Shown in pieces: positions 52,446-61,605 of a stretch of DNA of 64,000 bases; position 1 is the first letter of the stretch, and each line of letters starts with the position of its first letter. This DNA comes from Solimonas sp036405815. GTDB lineage: Bacteria; Pseudomonadota; Gammaproteobacteria; Nevskiales; Nevskiaceae. Position numbers and translations under genes: made by a program. The stretch is taken from assembly GCA_036405815.1 (NCBI GenBank), contig DASWWX010000033.1, positions 19,488 to 83,487 on the forward strand, read 5' to 3'. A model generated the notes under the pieces. The model was not told the DNA's origin, made no database searches, and saw only the letters and a list, made by a program, of their open reading frames with translations.

Positions 52446-53186
52446 ATGAGCGTCGTCCTGCTGTTGTTGCTGTTCCTGTTCCTGGCCACCGCCGCGCTGT
52501 GGTGGCGCGAGCGCCAGCGCGCGAACACGCTGCTGCGCCAGCAGCAGACGATGCGCGAGGAGCTGTCGCGCAGCTTCGAGGCGCAGCGGGTCCTGGAACG
52601 CACGCGCGCCGCCGCCGAGGAACGCGAACGCATTCATGCCGACCTGCACGACGATATCGGCGCGCGCCTGCTGAGCCTGGTCTACAGCGCCCGGGAAACC
52701 GCGCAGGCGGATCTGATGCGCACGATCCTGCAGGACCTGCGCGACGTGGTCTCGCGCTCGCGCGGCGCGCCCGGCACGCTGCTCGACGTGCTGTCCGAAA
52801 TCCGCAGCGAAAGCGGCCAGCGGCTGGAGGCTCTGGGCGGACAGCTCGACTGGCAGCAGGCCGACGACCTGCCCGATCCGGCGCTCGATCATGGTCACGC
52901 GCTGCATCTGTTCCGCATCGTGCGCGAGGCGATCAGCAACGCCTTGCGTCATGGCCAGGCGCGCCACATCCGCATCCGCGTGCGTGTCTCCGGGCCGACC
53001 TTGATGCTCGACCTGACCGACGACGGCCCCGGCCTCGGCGATCAGGCGCCCGAGGGCCGCGGCACCGACAACATGCGTAGCCGCGCCGCCGAACTGCACG
53101 GCACGATCGCCTGGGACGCCGGCACGCTGGGCGGCACCAAGGTGCTGCTGCAGTTTCCGCTGCCGCCCGACACCGCATCGCGATGA
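52446..53186 (+). CDS. Compact NarL-type sensor histidine kinase
   Basis: 246 residues. One N-terminal membrane helix (about 2-18) is followed by a coiled coil, and there is no periplasmic or cytosolic sensor domain. The HisKA_3 phosphoacceptor region is ERIHADLHDDIGARLLSLVY, with His68. The ATPase domain has LFRIVREAISNALRHGQA (N box), LDLTDDGPGLGD (G1) and GRGTDNMRSRAAELHGTI (G2). It should phosphorylate the response regulator encoded next, whose start overlaps its stop by ATGA (53183-53186). With no sensor domain, the signal may be read by the membrane helix or a partner protein. Confidence 0.9.
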   Translation: MSVVLLLLLFLFLATAALWWRERQRANTLLRQQQTMREELSRSFEAQRVLERTRAAAEERERIHADLHDDIGARLLSLVYSARETAQADLMRTILQDLRDVVSRSRGAPGTLLDVLSEIRSESGQRLEALGGQLDWQQADDLPDPALDHGHALHLFRIVREAISNALRHGQARHIRIRVRVSGPTLMLDLTDDGPGLGDQAPEGRGTDNMRSRAAELHGTIAWDAGTLGGTKVLLQFPLPPDTASR

Positions 53187-53779
53187 GCGCGGAAACCCGC
53201 CTGGTCGCCGACGTGCTGATCGTCGACGACCTCGCCGCCACGCGCAGCTGGCTGCAGCGCGCCTGCGCGCTCGCCTTTGCCGACGCCCGCATCGTCTGCG
53301 CCGACAGCCTGCGCAGCGGCCGCGAAGCGGCGCGCGCGCAACTGCCGGATCTGGCGCTGATCGACCTGCGTTTGCCGGACGGCCACGGTTCGGCGCTGAT
53401 CAGCGAGCTGCGCGCCGCGCGCGCCAGCGCCTGCCTGATCGTGCCGACGATCTTCGACGACGACGCCTATCTGTTCGACGCGCTGCGCGCCGGCGCGTCC
53501 GGCTACCTGCTCAAGGATCAGTCGCCGGAAACGCTGGCGAGCGGCCTGCAGCGCCTGCAACGCGGCGAGCCGGCGATGTCGATGCCGCTGGCGCGTCGCG
53601 TGCTGCGCATGGCGCAGAACGACACGCTGTCACTCAGAGCGGAAGAGCGCCTGCTGCTGCAGGCACGGGCGCGCGGCCTGTCGCCGACGGAAGCCGCGAC
53701 CGCGGCGAATCTGGATCGCGCGCGCGCCGGACGCTGCATCGCCGCCATCTATCGCCGCCTCGCGGGCGGCGAGGACTAG
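53183..53779 (+). CDS. Response regulator with atypical LuxR-like output domain
   Basis: 198 residues. The receiver is complete: acidic pocket Asp15/Asp16 in LIVDDLAATR, phosphorylation site Asp61 in LALIDLRLPDGHG, Thr89 and Lys111 (GYLLKDQ). The C-terminal part (about 130-195) has LSLRAEERLLLQARARGLSPTEAATAANLDRARAGRCIAAIYRRL. This has the length and spacing of a LuxR/GerE helix-turn-helix, but the usual T-V-K-x-H recognition segment is replaced by R-A-R-A-G-R. It may bind DNA differently. It pairs with the kinase just upstream. It lies next to, and convergent with, the cellulose operon, so a link to cellulose control is possible but not shown. Confidence 0.87.
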   Translation: MSAETRLVADVLIVDDLAATRSWLQRACALAFADARIVCADSLRSGREAARAQLPDLALIDLRLPDGHGSALISELRAARASACLIVPTIFDDDAYLFDALRAGASGYLLKDQSPETLASGLQRLQRGEPAMSMPLARRVLRMAQNDTLSLRAEERLLLQARARGLSPTEAATAANLDRARAGRCIAAIYRRLAGGED

Positions 53780-53845
53780 CGGCGGCGCCGTTGCGGTCAC
53801 GGCGGCGACAAGGCCGCGATGCGCTCCCGCATCACGCGGGGCGGC

Positions 53846-54235
53846 TCATTCCCAGAGCGGCGGGGGTGGTGGCAAGCCGGCCGGCAGCGCCAATGCATCG
53901 CCGCCCAGCGGGCGCTGATTGGCGCCGATGCGCGTCGCCAGCCATTCGCGCAACTGACGACGGTTGTCGGCGATCGTCGGATTCTCGGGCGCCAGGCGCG
54001 CCGCACGATCCAGCAGCTCCAGCGCACCGAAGTATTCCGCGCGCCGCACACGCGTCGCCGCCAGATTGTTCAGCTGCACCGGGTCGTACGGGTTTTCGCC
54101 GAGCTGGAATTCCAGTGCCGACACCGCGTCGTCGACGCGTCCCGACTCGAGCAGCGCTTCGAGTTGCGGCGCGGGCTGCGCGGCAGCGATGCCGCAGACC
54201 AGACACAACGGGATCAACAGGGATCGTGTGTTCAT
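53846..54235 (-). CDS. Small secreted TPR protein at the end of the cellulose operon
   Basis: 129 residues from ATG 54235, whose ATGA overlaps the stop of bcsC (54232-54235). A signal peptide (LLIPLCLVCGIAAAQPA) is followed by two to three TPR-like helices (LEALLESGRVDDAVSALEFQ, LNNLAATRVRRAEYFGALEL, LDRAARLAPENPTIADNRR) and a Pro-rich end. It looks like a small periplasmic partner of BcsC. I do not know a named family for it. Position and coupling suggest that it belongs to the bcs operon; a scaffold role with the BcsC TPR domain is inference. Confidence 0.75.
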   Translation of the reverse strand: MNTRSLLIPLCLVCGIAAAQPAPQLEALLESGRVDDAVSALEFQLGENPYDPVQLNNLAATRVRRAEYFGALELLDRAARLAPENPTIADNRRQLREWLATRIGANQRPLGGDALALPAGLPPPPPLWE

Positions 54236-57200
54236 CGCAGGGGCGACTCGAAGATGCGCGGCAGCTGCGGGCTGTCCGGCACGGGTTGGACACCGTTGAA
54301 GTACCAGCGCAGGAACGTCTGGAACTGGAACTCCTGATAGTCGCGCGCGTTGTCGACGCTGAGGCTGCCGCCGACGAACAGGCGCTCGGACAACCGGTAC
54401 TGCGCGGCGCCACCGAGGCGATAACCCAGCCCGGAGTTGCTCTGCGAGCGGTAGCCCAGCGGCAGATTGGATTCCGGCTCGAACTCGGCCAGTTCGTCCA
54501 GCTCGGCCTGCAGCGATGCACGACCCGGGAACAGCGGCGCACCGTCCTCGCGGAAGTTCTGTAGCCCCACCGCCGCTTCCGCCGAGTAGCTGAGATTGCC
54601 GTAGGTGCCCGTCAGCGTCAGCGGCACCGTCACCGCGAGGAAGAACTGCGGGCTGAAGTAGCCGCCGTGGCCCAGCGTGAAGTGACGCAGATTGCGCTCG
54701 TAGCCGAAGGTCGTCAGGTTCAGGCCCACGGTCAGCGAACGCGTGTCGCTGGACAGCGCGCGCAGGAACACGCCGCCGCCGAACTCGTACTGCGTGTTGT
54801 CGTCGACGTTGCGGCCGTCGAGCGTGAAGTAGCCACCGTTCACATACACGCCGTATCCGGTGAAGTCGTAGGCCAGATCGGTCCGCGCGCCGGTGCGCGC
54901 CACACCGCCCCAGTCGCGTCCGGTCAGCGGATCGTGGGTGCCGGCATAGGACAGCAGGCTGTCGGTCACCGCGCGCCGCGAGATGTCGAAGGCCAGGCTC
55001 AGATTGTCGAACTGCGGGGTCCAGCGCAGACCGCCGACCAGGTTCTCGATCGGGAAGCCGAGCGGCGTCGTGCCCATGTCGAGCCCCAGCGATCCCAGCC
55101 GCCAGGCCACGTCGAAGGCCGTGCCGCTCTCCGACTGCGGCAGATCGTCGTTCTCGCCCACGATCAGCGCCAGCGTGCCGAACAACAGCTTGTTGGCGCC
55201 GGCGACGGTGCCGGCGTTCAGATACACCGGTCGTGCGCGCAGCGCGAAGCGGCCGCCGCGCCACTGCGTGCTTGCCAGATCGCCCGCAACCTCGACGTCG
55301 AGCAAGCGCGACAGGCCGCTCTCGCCGATGCGGTTGCGGCTCTGGAACGTACCCTGCGCCCAACCGCTGACGGCGGACTCCAGACGCACCACCGGATCGG
55401 CGGCACCGGCGACGCTGCGCGACGGCGCGGGGATCGACGTCGAGGTGCCGCGATCGAGTTTCAGACCGAGTCGCGTCGGCGCGGCCACGGTCGGCGCCGG
55501 TTCGGCGCTGCGCGACAGCACACCGCGCTCCAGCCGCAGGCCGGCGAACCGTTCCGGCGGCGGCAAGGTGGCCGGCACCGCATCCGGCCCCGGCGCTCGC
55601 GGCAGCAACGGGCCAACCGGCACGTCCTGCTCGCCGATCAGGTCGCGCAACGCCGACGGCAGCGGATCGCTGGCACCGCCCCGCGCATCCAGCAGAGCCA
55701 GCATCGGCGGACCGGCGCGCGCGTTCTGCGCACGCTCCAGCGATTCGGCGGCACGGTAGTGTTCCAGCGCCAAGGCCTGGCGCCCGCGCTTCTCGGCCAG
55801 ACGCGCGGCGGCGCGGTGCGCGGCGGCGCGATCGTCGCCGCGCTCGAAGGCGTCGTCGATCCAGCGTTCGGCCTGCAGGTCATCGCCGGCGGCCAGCGCC
55901 GATTCGATCGCCGCAGCACGGACCTCGGGATTCTCGGGATCGCTGCGCAGCAAGCCGCGCGTCAGCGCCAGCGACTTCTCCGGCTCGCCGGCCGACGCGA
56001 ACAGGCGCGCCATCGCCATCTTCACGCGCGGCTGATCCGGATAGCGCGCAACGACCTCGCGCAACTGGCGATAGGCATCCGGCAGATCGCCGTTCTCGCG
56101 CGCACGATCGGCGAGTTTCACGCGATAACCGACGATCAGATCCTCCAGCGCCGCCTGCTGGCTCGCCGTCATCGTGCCCGAGCGGATCAGCGCACCGCTG
56201 ACCGCTTCGAACTCCGCATCCTGATCGACCTGCAGCAACAGCGCCGCGTACTGGATGCGATCGCCCGCCGACGGCTGCGCCTGCGCCGCCAGGCTGCGAC
56301 GCAGTTCGGCGACGGCGCGCGCCGGATCGCCCAGCGCCGCCCAGCCCTGCGCCAGCGCTGACGCCAGGTCCTGGCGCTGGCCCGCTGCCGCCACCGCGGC
56401 GCTGAGCCGCTCGACCGCGGCCGAGGCATCGCCGGCATTGGCGGCATGCACCGCGCGCTGCACCTGATAACGCACCCAGGCCTCGCGCTGCAGGCGCGCC
56501 GCGGCACCGGTGCGCTGCGCCGCCGGCACCTGCTCCAGCGCCGCCAGCGTCTCGTACCAGCGCTGGCTTTCGGCGAAGGCATAGGCCTGCGCCAGGCGAC
56601 CGTCTGCGGCGTCCGGCGCCGCCTCGACCATCGCATCGAGCAGGGAGTCGGCCTCGCTGGCGCGACCCATGCGCCGCAGCACGCGCGCCAGATCCAGCCG
56701 CACCCAAGGGCTTTCAGGCGCGTAGGCCAGCGTCTCTTTCAGAATCGTCTCGGCTTCCGGCAGCCGGCCGGCGGCCACGGCCGCTCCCGCACGGCTACGC
56801 GCTAGCTCGATACGCACACCGCGCAACGCACCGTCGCTGGCCGGCACCGTGGCCAGCAGGCGCTGCGCCTCGTCGTTGCGGCCCTTGGACACCAGCAGGC
56901 CCGACAGCGCCGCCAGCAGTTGTGGATCGTTCGGGCGCTGCTGCAGCGCTGCGCGCAGACGACGCTCGGCCTGCTCGGGCCGGCCGGCGCGCACCAGCGC
57001 ATCGGCATAAGCGCGTTCGATCGACGGCTCGTTGCGGGCGCTGGGCGTCGCACCCAGCGCGGTTTCGTAGGCCCGCGTCGCCGTCGCCAGATCGCCGGCC
57101 GCGTCCGCAGCCTCGGCGGCGCGCACGCGCTCCCAGAACGTCGCTGACCGCTGCGCCTCGGCATAGCGGCTGCGCAGCGCCGGCTTGGCGGCCACGGCGC

Positions 57201-58200
57201 CATCGAGCAGACGGCGCGCTTCAGCAAAGCGGTTCTGACGCAGGCGCACCACGCCCAGGCCGGCCCGCGCATCCGCGCTCTGCGGATTGCTGGCCAGGAC
57301 GCGCTCGAAGCCACTTTCGGCGGCGGCGATATCGCCACCCTCGAGTGCGACGAACGCCGCCTGCAGGCGCTGATCCACCGGCACCGGCGCCACCGGCTTG
57401 GGCCGGCTCACCAGTTCCGCGCGGCGCTTCTCGACCTCGGCATCGCGGCCGGCGGTGTCCAGGTACTGCTGATACAGCGTCTCGTCGCCCGGCCTGGACA
57501 CCAGCCAGATCAGCGCCTGACGCCAGGCCGCGCGTGCGTCGTTGCCGACGCGGCGGTCGCCGGCCAGCGCCGCCAGCTTGGCGATGCCCTCGCGGCGGCT
57601 GGGCTCGCGGTAGGTCAGCACGCGCGCATAGGAAAGGGCGATCTGGTTGTCGGCCGCATCGCGCGCCGACAACGCGCGCAGGCCGTCGCGCGCCTGCGCC
57701 CAGCCGTCCTCGGTACCGGCCAGGGTTTCGTAGTACTCCAGCGCCACGCGATCGTCGTTCGGGGTCGGTCCGCCGAAAGCCTCGCGATAGGCCGCCACCG
57801 CCTCGGCGTTGCGACCGGCGCGCGCCGACGCGCGTGCGCGCTCCAGCGGCGAGACGGCACCGGCGCCACCCCGCAGCACGGCCTGCGCCTGCGCGATCGC
57901 CGGCGAATCCGGCGCCACACCCCGCAGCCGTTCCAGATACCGCTGCGCCGCCGCCGGATCGCTGCCGGCGTTGAGTACCGCCAAACGTCCCAGCGCCTGC
58001 GCGTTGTTGGCATCGGCGGCCAGCACCCGCTGCCAGCTTTCGATCGCACGCTGGTTCTCGCCGCGCTGCTCCCAGAACTGCGCCTGCTCGATCAGCGCCT
58101 GCGGCGCGGCGGCAGCAACGCGCGTCGGTTGCAGCAACGCCACCGCCACCAGCAGGGTCGCCAGCGGCGCGAACGCGATGCGGCGTGTCAGCGCTTCCAT
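54232..58200 (-). CDS. bcsC: Cellulose synthase outer-membrane subunit BcsC
   Basis: 1322 residues, a little longer than the E. coli protein. A signal peptide (PLATLLVAVALLQPTRVAAAA) leads to a long series of TPR repeats from about 30 to 870 (for example ANNAQALGRLAVLN, ADARAGLGVVRLRQNRFAEA). After an Ala/Pro linker comes the C-terminal BCSC_C beta-barrel (about 960-1322) with WRLGSLGLDMGTTPLGFP, LRHFTLGHGGYFSPQFFLAV and FLRWYFNGVQPV. It is the periplasmic scaffold and outer-membrane pore for cellulose. Its start overlaps the end of bcsZ by 13 bp. GGGGAGG lies 11 bases upstream of the ATG. Confidence 0.95.
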   Translation of the reverse strand: MEALTRRIAFAPLATLLVAVALLQPTRVAAAAPQALIEQAQFWEQRGENQRAIESWQRVLAADANNAQALGRLAVLNAGSDPAAAQRYLERLRGVAPDSPAIAQAQAVLRGGAGAVSPLERARASARAGRNAEAVAAYREAFGGPTPNDDRVALEYYETLAGTEDGWAQARDGLRALSARDAADNQIALSYARVLTYREPSRREGIAKLAALAGDRRVGNDARAAWRQALIWLVSRPGDETLYQQYLDTAGRDAEVEKRRAELVSRPKPVAPVPVDQRLQAAFVALEGGDIAAAESGFERVLASNPQSADARAGLGVVRLRQNRFAEARRLLDGAVAAKPALRSRYAEAQRSATFWERVRAAEAADAAGDLATATRAYETALGATPSARNEPSIERAYADALVRAGRPEQAERRLRAALQQRPNDPQLLAALSGLLVSKGRNDEAQRLLATVPASDGALRGVRIELARSRAGAAVAAGRLPEAETILKETLAYAPESPWVRLDLARVLRRMGRASEADSLLDAMVEAAPDAADGRLAQAYAFAESQRWYETLAALEQVPAAQRTGAAARLQREAWVRYQVQRAVHAANAGDASAAVERLSAAVAAAGQRQDLASALAQGWAALGDPARAVAELRRSLAAQAQPSAGDRIQYAALLLQVDQDAEFEAVSGALIRSGTMTASQQAALEDLIVGYRVKLADRARENGDLPDAYRQLREVVARYPDQPRVKMAMARLFASAGEPEKSLALTRGLLRSDPENPEVRAAAIESALAAGDDLQAERWIDDAFERGDDRAAAHRAAARLAEKRGRQALALEHYRAAESLERAQNARAGPPMLALLDARGGASDPLPSALRDLIGEQDVPVGPLLPRAPGPDAVPATLPPPERFAGLRLERGVLSRSAEPAPTVAAPTRLGLKLDRGTSTSIPAPSRSVAGAADPVVRLESAVSGWAQGTFQSRNRIGESGLSRLLDVEVAGDLASTQWRGGRFALRARPVYLNAGTVAGANKLLFGTLALIVGENDDLPQSESGTAFDVAWRLGSLGLDMGTTPLGFPIENLVGGLRWTPQFDNLSLAFDISRRAVTDSLLSYAGTHDPLTGRDWGGVARTGARTDLAYDFTGYGVYVNGGYFTLDGRNVDDNTQYEFGGGVFLRALSSDTRSLTVGLNLTTFGYERNLRHFTLGHGGYFSPQFFLAVTVPLTLTGTYGNLSYSAEAAVGLQNFREDGAPLFPGRASLQAELDELAEFEPESNLPLGYRSQSNSGLGYRLGGAAQYRLSERLFVGGSLSVDNARDYQEFQFQTFLRWYFNGVQPVPDSPQLPRIFESPLR

Positions 58201-59303
58201 GTTGGTATCAGCCTCCCCTGGGCGTCGAAACGGAAGCGGCCTTCTGCGTAGCCCTTTCCGAACAGAATCAGTACGTGGTCATAGTAACGGGCCGGGCGGC
58301 CGTACAGACCGTCGGCGTAGACCGCCGCCAGCGCCAGCTCGCTGCGTCTTGCCTCGGCGACGTAGCCGCTCTGACGCAGGAACGACAGCAATGCCGCATG
58401 GAAACCAGGCGGTGCATCGCCGCTGATGCCGCTGTTGCCGACCGACCAGCGCTCGGGCACGCGCCCCAGCTCCTGGATCATCGCCGCGAACGGCTTCAGC
58501 GCAGCGCGCATCGCCAGCGTCTGCGCGTTGCCCTCGGGGCCGAAGGCCGCCCACAGATAGACGCGGATCGCGTCGTAGCTGCCGACGCCCTGGGTCTGCG
58601 GATCGACGCCGAGCTTCTCGCCGTTCCATTGCGCCCAGTCCGGCGCGCGCCCCAGTGGCGCCGCCTCGGGCAGCAACGTCACGAAATCATCGAGCAGCTG
58701 CAGCCAGCCGGCCTGGGGCTGCTCGGCGTGGAAGCGCAGGAACTGCGCCGGCACGTAATAGCTGGGATTGATGCGCACGCTGTCGCCGTCGACGAAACCG
58801 ATCGGGCCCGGCAACAGCAGCAGGCGCCGCTGCGCCGCGACCACTTCCAGCGCCCGCACGCGCGTCAGCAGCGCACGACCCAGATCGCGATATCGCGGCA
58901 TCTGCCACAGGCGGCCGGCTTCGAGCAGCGCGTAGGCGATCCACAGGTCGGCATCGCTGGCGGCGTTGGCGTCGATGACACCCCAACTGCCGTCGGCACG
59001 CTTGCCCCAGTGCCAGGCCGGCAACTGCGTCGCCAGATCGCCGCGCGACAGATTGCGCTCGGTCCAGTTCAGGATGCGCGCGAAGCGCTCGCGATCGTTG
59101 GCCACCAGCGCGAAGAACAGCGCATATCCCTGCCCTTCGGAAACGGTCCGGCCTTCCGCCGTCCAGTCGATGACGCGGCCCTGCTCATCAACGAAGGCCT
59201 GCGAGAACGCCTGCCAGTCGGCCCAGCGGTGCTCCGGCGTGCTGCGGGCCACGCAGGCGGTGGCCCACAGCGACAGCACCAGAACGAGCAGCAGCCGCTG
59301 CAT
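58188..59303 (-). CDS. bcsZ: Endo-beta-1,4-glucanase BcsZ (GH8)
   Basis: 371 residues from ATG 59303; its first base is the last base of the bcsB stop (TGATG). The signal sequence QRLLLVLVLSLWATACVA ends in a possible lipobox Cys. The catalytic acid lies in GRTVSEGQGYALFFALVAND, WHWGKRADGSWGVIDANAAS follows, and the conserved Asp region is VGSYDAIRVYLWAAFG, as in BcsZ/CMCax. It trims cellulose in the periplasm and is needed for normal product in several species. The order bcsA-bcsB-bcsZ-bcsC is the usual one. Confidence 0.95.
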   Translation of the reverse strand: MQRLLLVLVLSLWATACVARSTPEHRWADWQAFSQAFVDEQGRVIDWTAEGRTVSEGQGYALFFALVANDRERFARILNWTERNLSRGDLATQLPAWHWGKRADGSWGVIDANAASDADLWIAYALLEAGRLWQMPRYRDLGRALLTRVRALEVVAAQRRLLLLPGPIGFVDGDSVRINPSYYVPAQFLRFHAEQPQAGWLQLLDDFVTLLPEAAPLGRAPDWAQWNGEKLGVDPQTQGVGSYDAIRVYLWAAFGPEGNAQTLAMRAALKPFAAMIQELGRVPERWSVGNSGISGDAPPGFHAALLSFLRQSGYVAEARRSELALAAVYADGLYGRPARYYDHVLILFGKGYAEGRFRFDAQGRLIPTWKR

Positions 59304-61522
59304 CAGACCTTGCCCTGGCGCCGGCGTTCGGCGCGCGCCGCGAGCAAGGCGCGCAGCAGCAGCCCCGCACCCAGCGCCACGACCAGTGCCAGCGGCACCA
59401 GCAGATAGGGATGGCGCGACAGCCAGCGCTTGATCGCATACCACCACGGCAGCCGGCCGGTCTCGTAGGCGGCGCCGATGTCGTAACCGCTGACACGGTC
59501 GCCATGGATCAGCGCCAGGCCACCGCGCACGAACTGCGAATCGCCCGGATCGACCAATGCCTCGGCGGCGCGACGCACGTCGCCGTCGCGACCGGCGGTC
59601 AGCAGCACCACGCTGCGACCGCGGCTCAGCGGCGACTCGTAACCCATGATCGCGGCCAGACGCTGTCCGCCCTCCATCACCACGCGGCTGGCATAGTCGA
59701 ACGCGGTCTGCGGATCGCGGTCGGCCAGACGCGCCTGCAGGGCTTCGAGCCGACCGATCGGCCGGAACTCGGCCTGCGTGCTGGTGAAGCGCATCGGCGC
59801 GCTGGCGGTCCAGTCGTCCGGCAAGGCCAGACCCGCAGCGGCACCGACGATCAACAGGTCGCGGTTGGCGAGCGTGGTCAACGCATCGGCGCTGGCCACT
59901 TCCAAGCGCGTCGCCGCCTCACCGGTCCAGCGGCCGATATGACCGAGCACGGTCAAAGCCGCGGCGACGTCGTTCTCCGCCGGCGTGCGCGGCAGCACCA
60001 GCGTGGTTTCCGCCAGATCGCCGGCGCGCGAGAACGGGAATCCGCCGTCGGCCAGACGCTCCAGTGCCGGCATTTCCATGAAGTGCGCGTAGTGGCGGAT
60101 GCTCAGTTCGGATTCCGGATCGATGCTGCCCTGCAGGGCGCTGGTATCGAAGTCCTCGCAGGGCGTGGTGGTATCGCGACGGAAATGGAATTGCGCGTCG
60201 AGCCGGTTGCGGCTGCGCAGCGAACCCGGCGGCAGCACCACTTTCAGCTCGCGGGCGGTGGTCGCCGACGTCGCCTTGGCGTCGAGTCGCACCGAGCCTG
60301 CGAACTGGCCGTTGATCGACGCGTTCAGCGCCGAGTTGGCAGCGGTGACCGGCGCTGCGCGATAGCGCAGGCGTGCTTCCACGCCATCGTCCTCGAGCAG
60401 GAACAGATCCGGCGGCAGATTGAACTCGAAGCCCACGGGCCCCGGGACCAGCCCCGCCACCGACAGCGGGCCGACCGCCGCCGACGCCAATCGAAACGGC
60501 TGCGACGGATCGACCCAGCGCGGCGAGGACCACGGCGGGCGCGGCGCCGGCAGATTCAGGCCGGACAGCGTGGCCACCTCGCCCTGCAGCACCACCTGCC
60601 CCAGCGCGAACGCCTGCGCCAGCTCGACCAGCGCCGCATCGTCCGCGGCGGCAAACACCAGCAGGCTGCCGCCACCGTTGTCGATCAGACGCACGGAGGC
60701 GCGCGCGCCACCGGCCGCCGGCACGCCGGGCAGCGACGAACTGCCGACGACGAAGGCAACCCCGTGCCCCGGCGGACGCTCGCCGAACCGCACCGGGAAA
60801 CGTGCACCGCGATAGTCGGCATGTGCGCCGAACCACGCCGCGACCATGCCGGCCGCACGCACCTGCTCGCTGGACGGTGCGCCTTCGAACGAGAACGGCA
60901 GGGTCAGCATGCGACTGTCGCTGGCGTCGAACAGCGGCGCCGGCAGGCGCTCCAGATCCGGCGCCAACGGCAGCGGCGCCAGCTCCAGCAACAGACGCGA
61001 ATCGTTGCTGATGTCCAGCCACAGCGTGCTGTGCGCCGGATCCTCGCACTCGTTCGGCTGCGCGTAGTGCGCCACCAGCTCGAAGCGGAGTTGGTTATAG
61101 GTGAGGAACAGCCGCGGATCCAGCGGCAGTTCGATGCTGCGGCCAGAAGCGGTGGCCGCCGTCAGCGGCAAGGTGCTGACCAGCTGATCGTTGACGAAGA
61201 TGCTGAGGTGGCTGAGATCGAAGCGCAGCGACGGCGAATGCGCGAAGCGCAGATCGAGCTTGGCGCGCGTGACCACCTGGTCGGCGCGCAGGCCCAGCGG
61301 CACGCCCGCCTGGCCAAACACCGTCCGCAGCCGGATCGGATAGCCGATGCCAAGATCGCGCAGGCTCAACGCCCGGCTGGTTTCGGAGAACGCCAGATCG
61401 GTCGGCGCCTCAGTCGCGGCGCCGGCGCCCGTGACACCCTCGGCCGCCGCGGCCAGCGCGCTGCCCGACACCAGCATCAGGGCCAGCGTCCACGCGCCAC
61501 GTTGGAAAATCTTCTGCACCAC
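59303..61522 (-). CDS. bcsB: Cellulose synthase periplasmic subunit BcsB
   Basis: 739 residues from GTG 61522, six bases after AAGGAG; a GTG five codons earlier overlaps that site. A signal peptide (GAWTLALMLVSGSALAAAAE) is followed by the BcsB fold. RALSLRDLGIGYPIRLRTVFGQ precedes the two carbohydrate-binding/flavodoxin-like units, with LRFELVAHYAQPNECEDPAH and FHFRRDTTTPCEDFDTSALQ carrying paired Cys. A C-terminal membrane anchor (YLLVPLALVVALGAGLLLRALL) ends the protein. BcsB guides the glucan through the periplasm and anchors BcsA. The gap to bcsA is 83 bp. Confidence 0.94.
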   Translation of the reverse strand: MVQKIFQRGAWTLALMLVSGSALAAAAEGVTGAGAATEAPTDLAFSETSRALSLRDLGIGYPIRLRTVFGQAGVPLGLRADQVVTRAKLDLRFAHSPSLRFDLSHLSIFVNDQLVSTLPLTAATASGRSIELPLDPRLFLTYNQLRFELVAHYAQPNECEDPAHSTLWLDISNDSRLLLELAPLPLAPDLERLPAPLFDASDSRMLTLPFSFEGAPSSEQVRAAGMVAAWFGAHADYRGARFPVRFGERPPGHGVAFVVGSSSLPGVPAAGGARASVRLIDNGGGSLLVFAAADDAALVELAQAFALGQVVLQGEVATLSGLNLPAPRPPWSSPRWVDPSQPFRLASAAVGPLSVAGLVPGPVGFEFNLPPDLFLLEDDGVEARLRYRAAPVTAANSALNASINGQFAGSVRLDAKATSATTARELKVVLPPGSLRSRNRLDAQFHFRRDTTTPCEDFDTSALQGSIDPESELSIRHYAHFMEMPALERLADGGFPFSRAGDLAETTLVLPRTPAENDVAAALTVLGHIGRWTGEAATRLEVASADALTTLANRDLLIVGAAAGLALPDDWTASAPMRFTSTQAEFRPIGRLEALQARLADRDPQTAFDYASRVVMEGGQRLAAIMGYESPLSRGRSVVLLTAGRDGDVRRAAEALVDPGDSQFVRGGLALIHGDRVSGYDIGAAYETGRLPWWYAIKRWLSRHPYLLVPLALVVALGAGLLLRALLAARAERRRQGKV

Positions 61523-61605
61523 GGTTTTCTCCTTCACTCGGGGCCAAAGCCCGGTACCACGAAACCGACGACGAAGCGCGCGGACATCATGTCCGCACAC
61601 CTCTC

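Noticed and set aside
54667..56361. Plus-strand open frame of over 560 codons
   Set aside because: Antisense to bcsC; Gln/Arg-rich with no domain.
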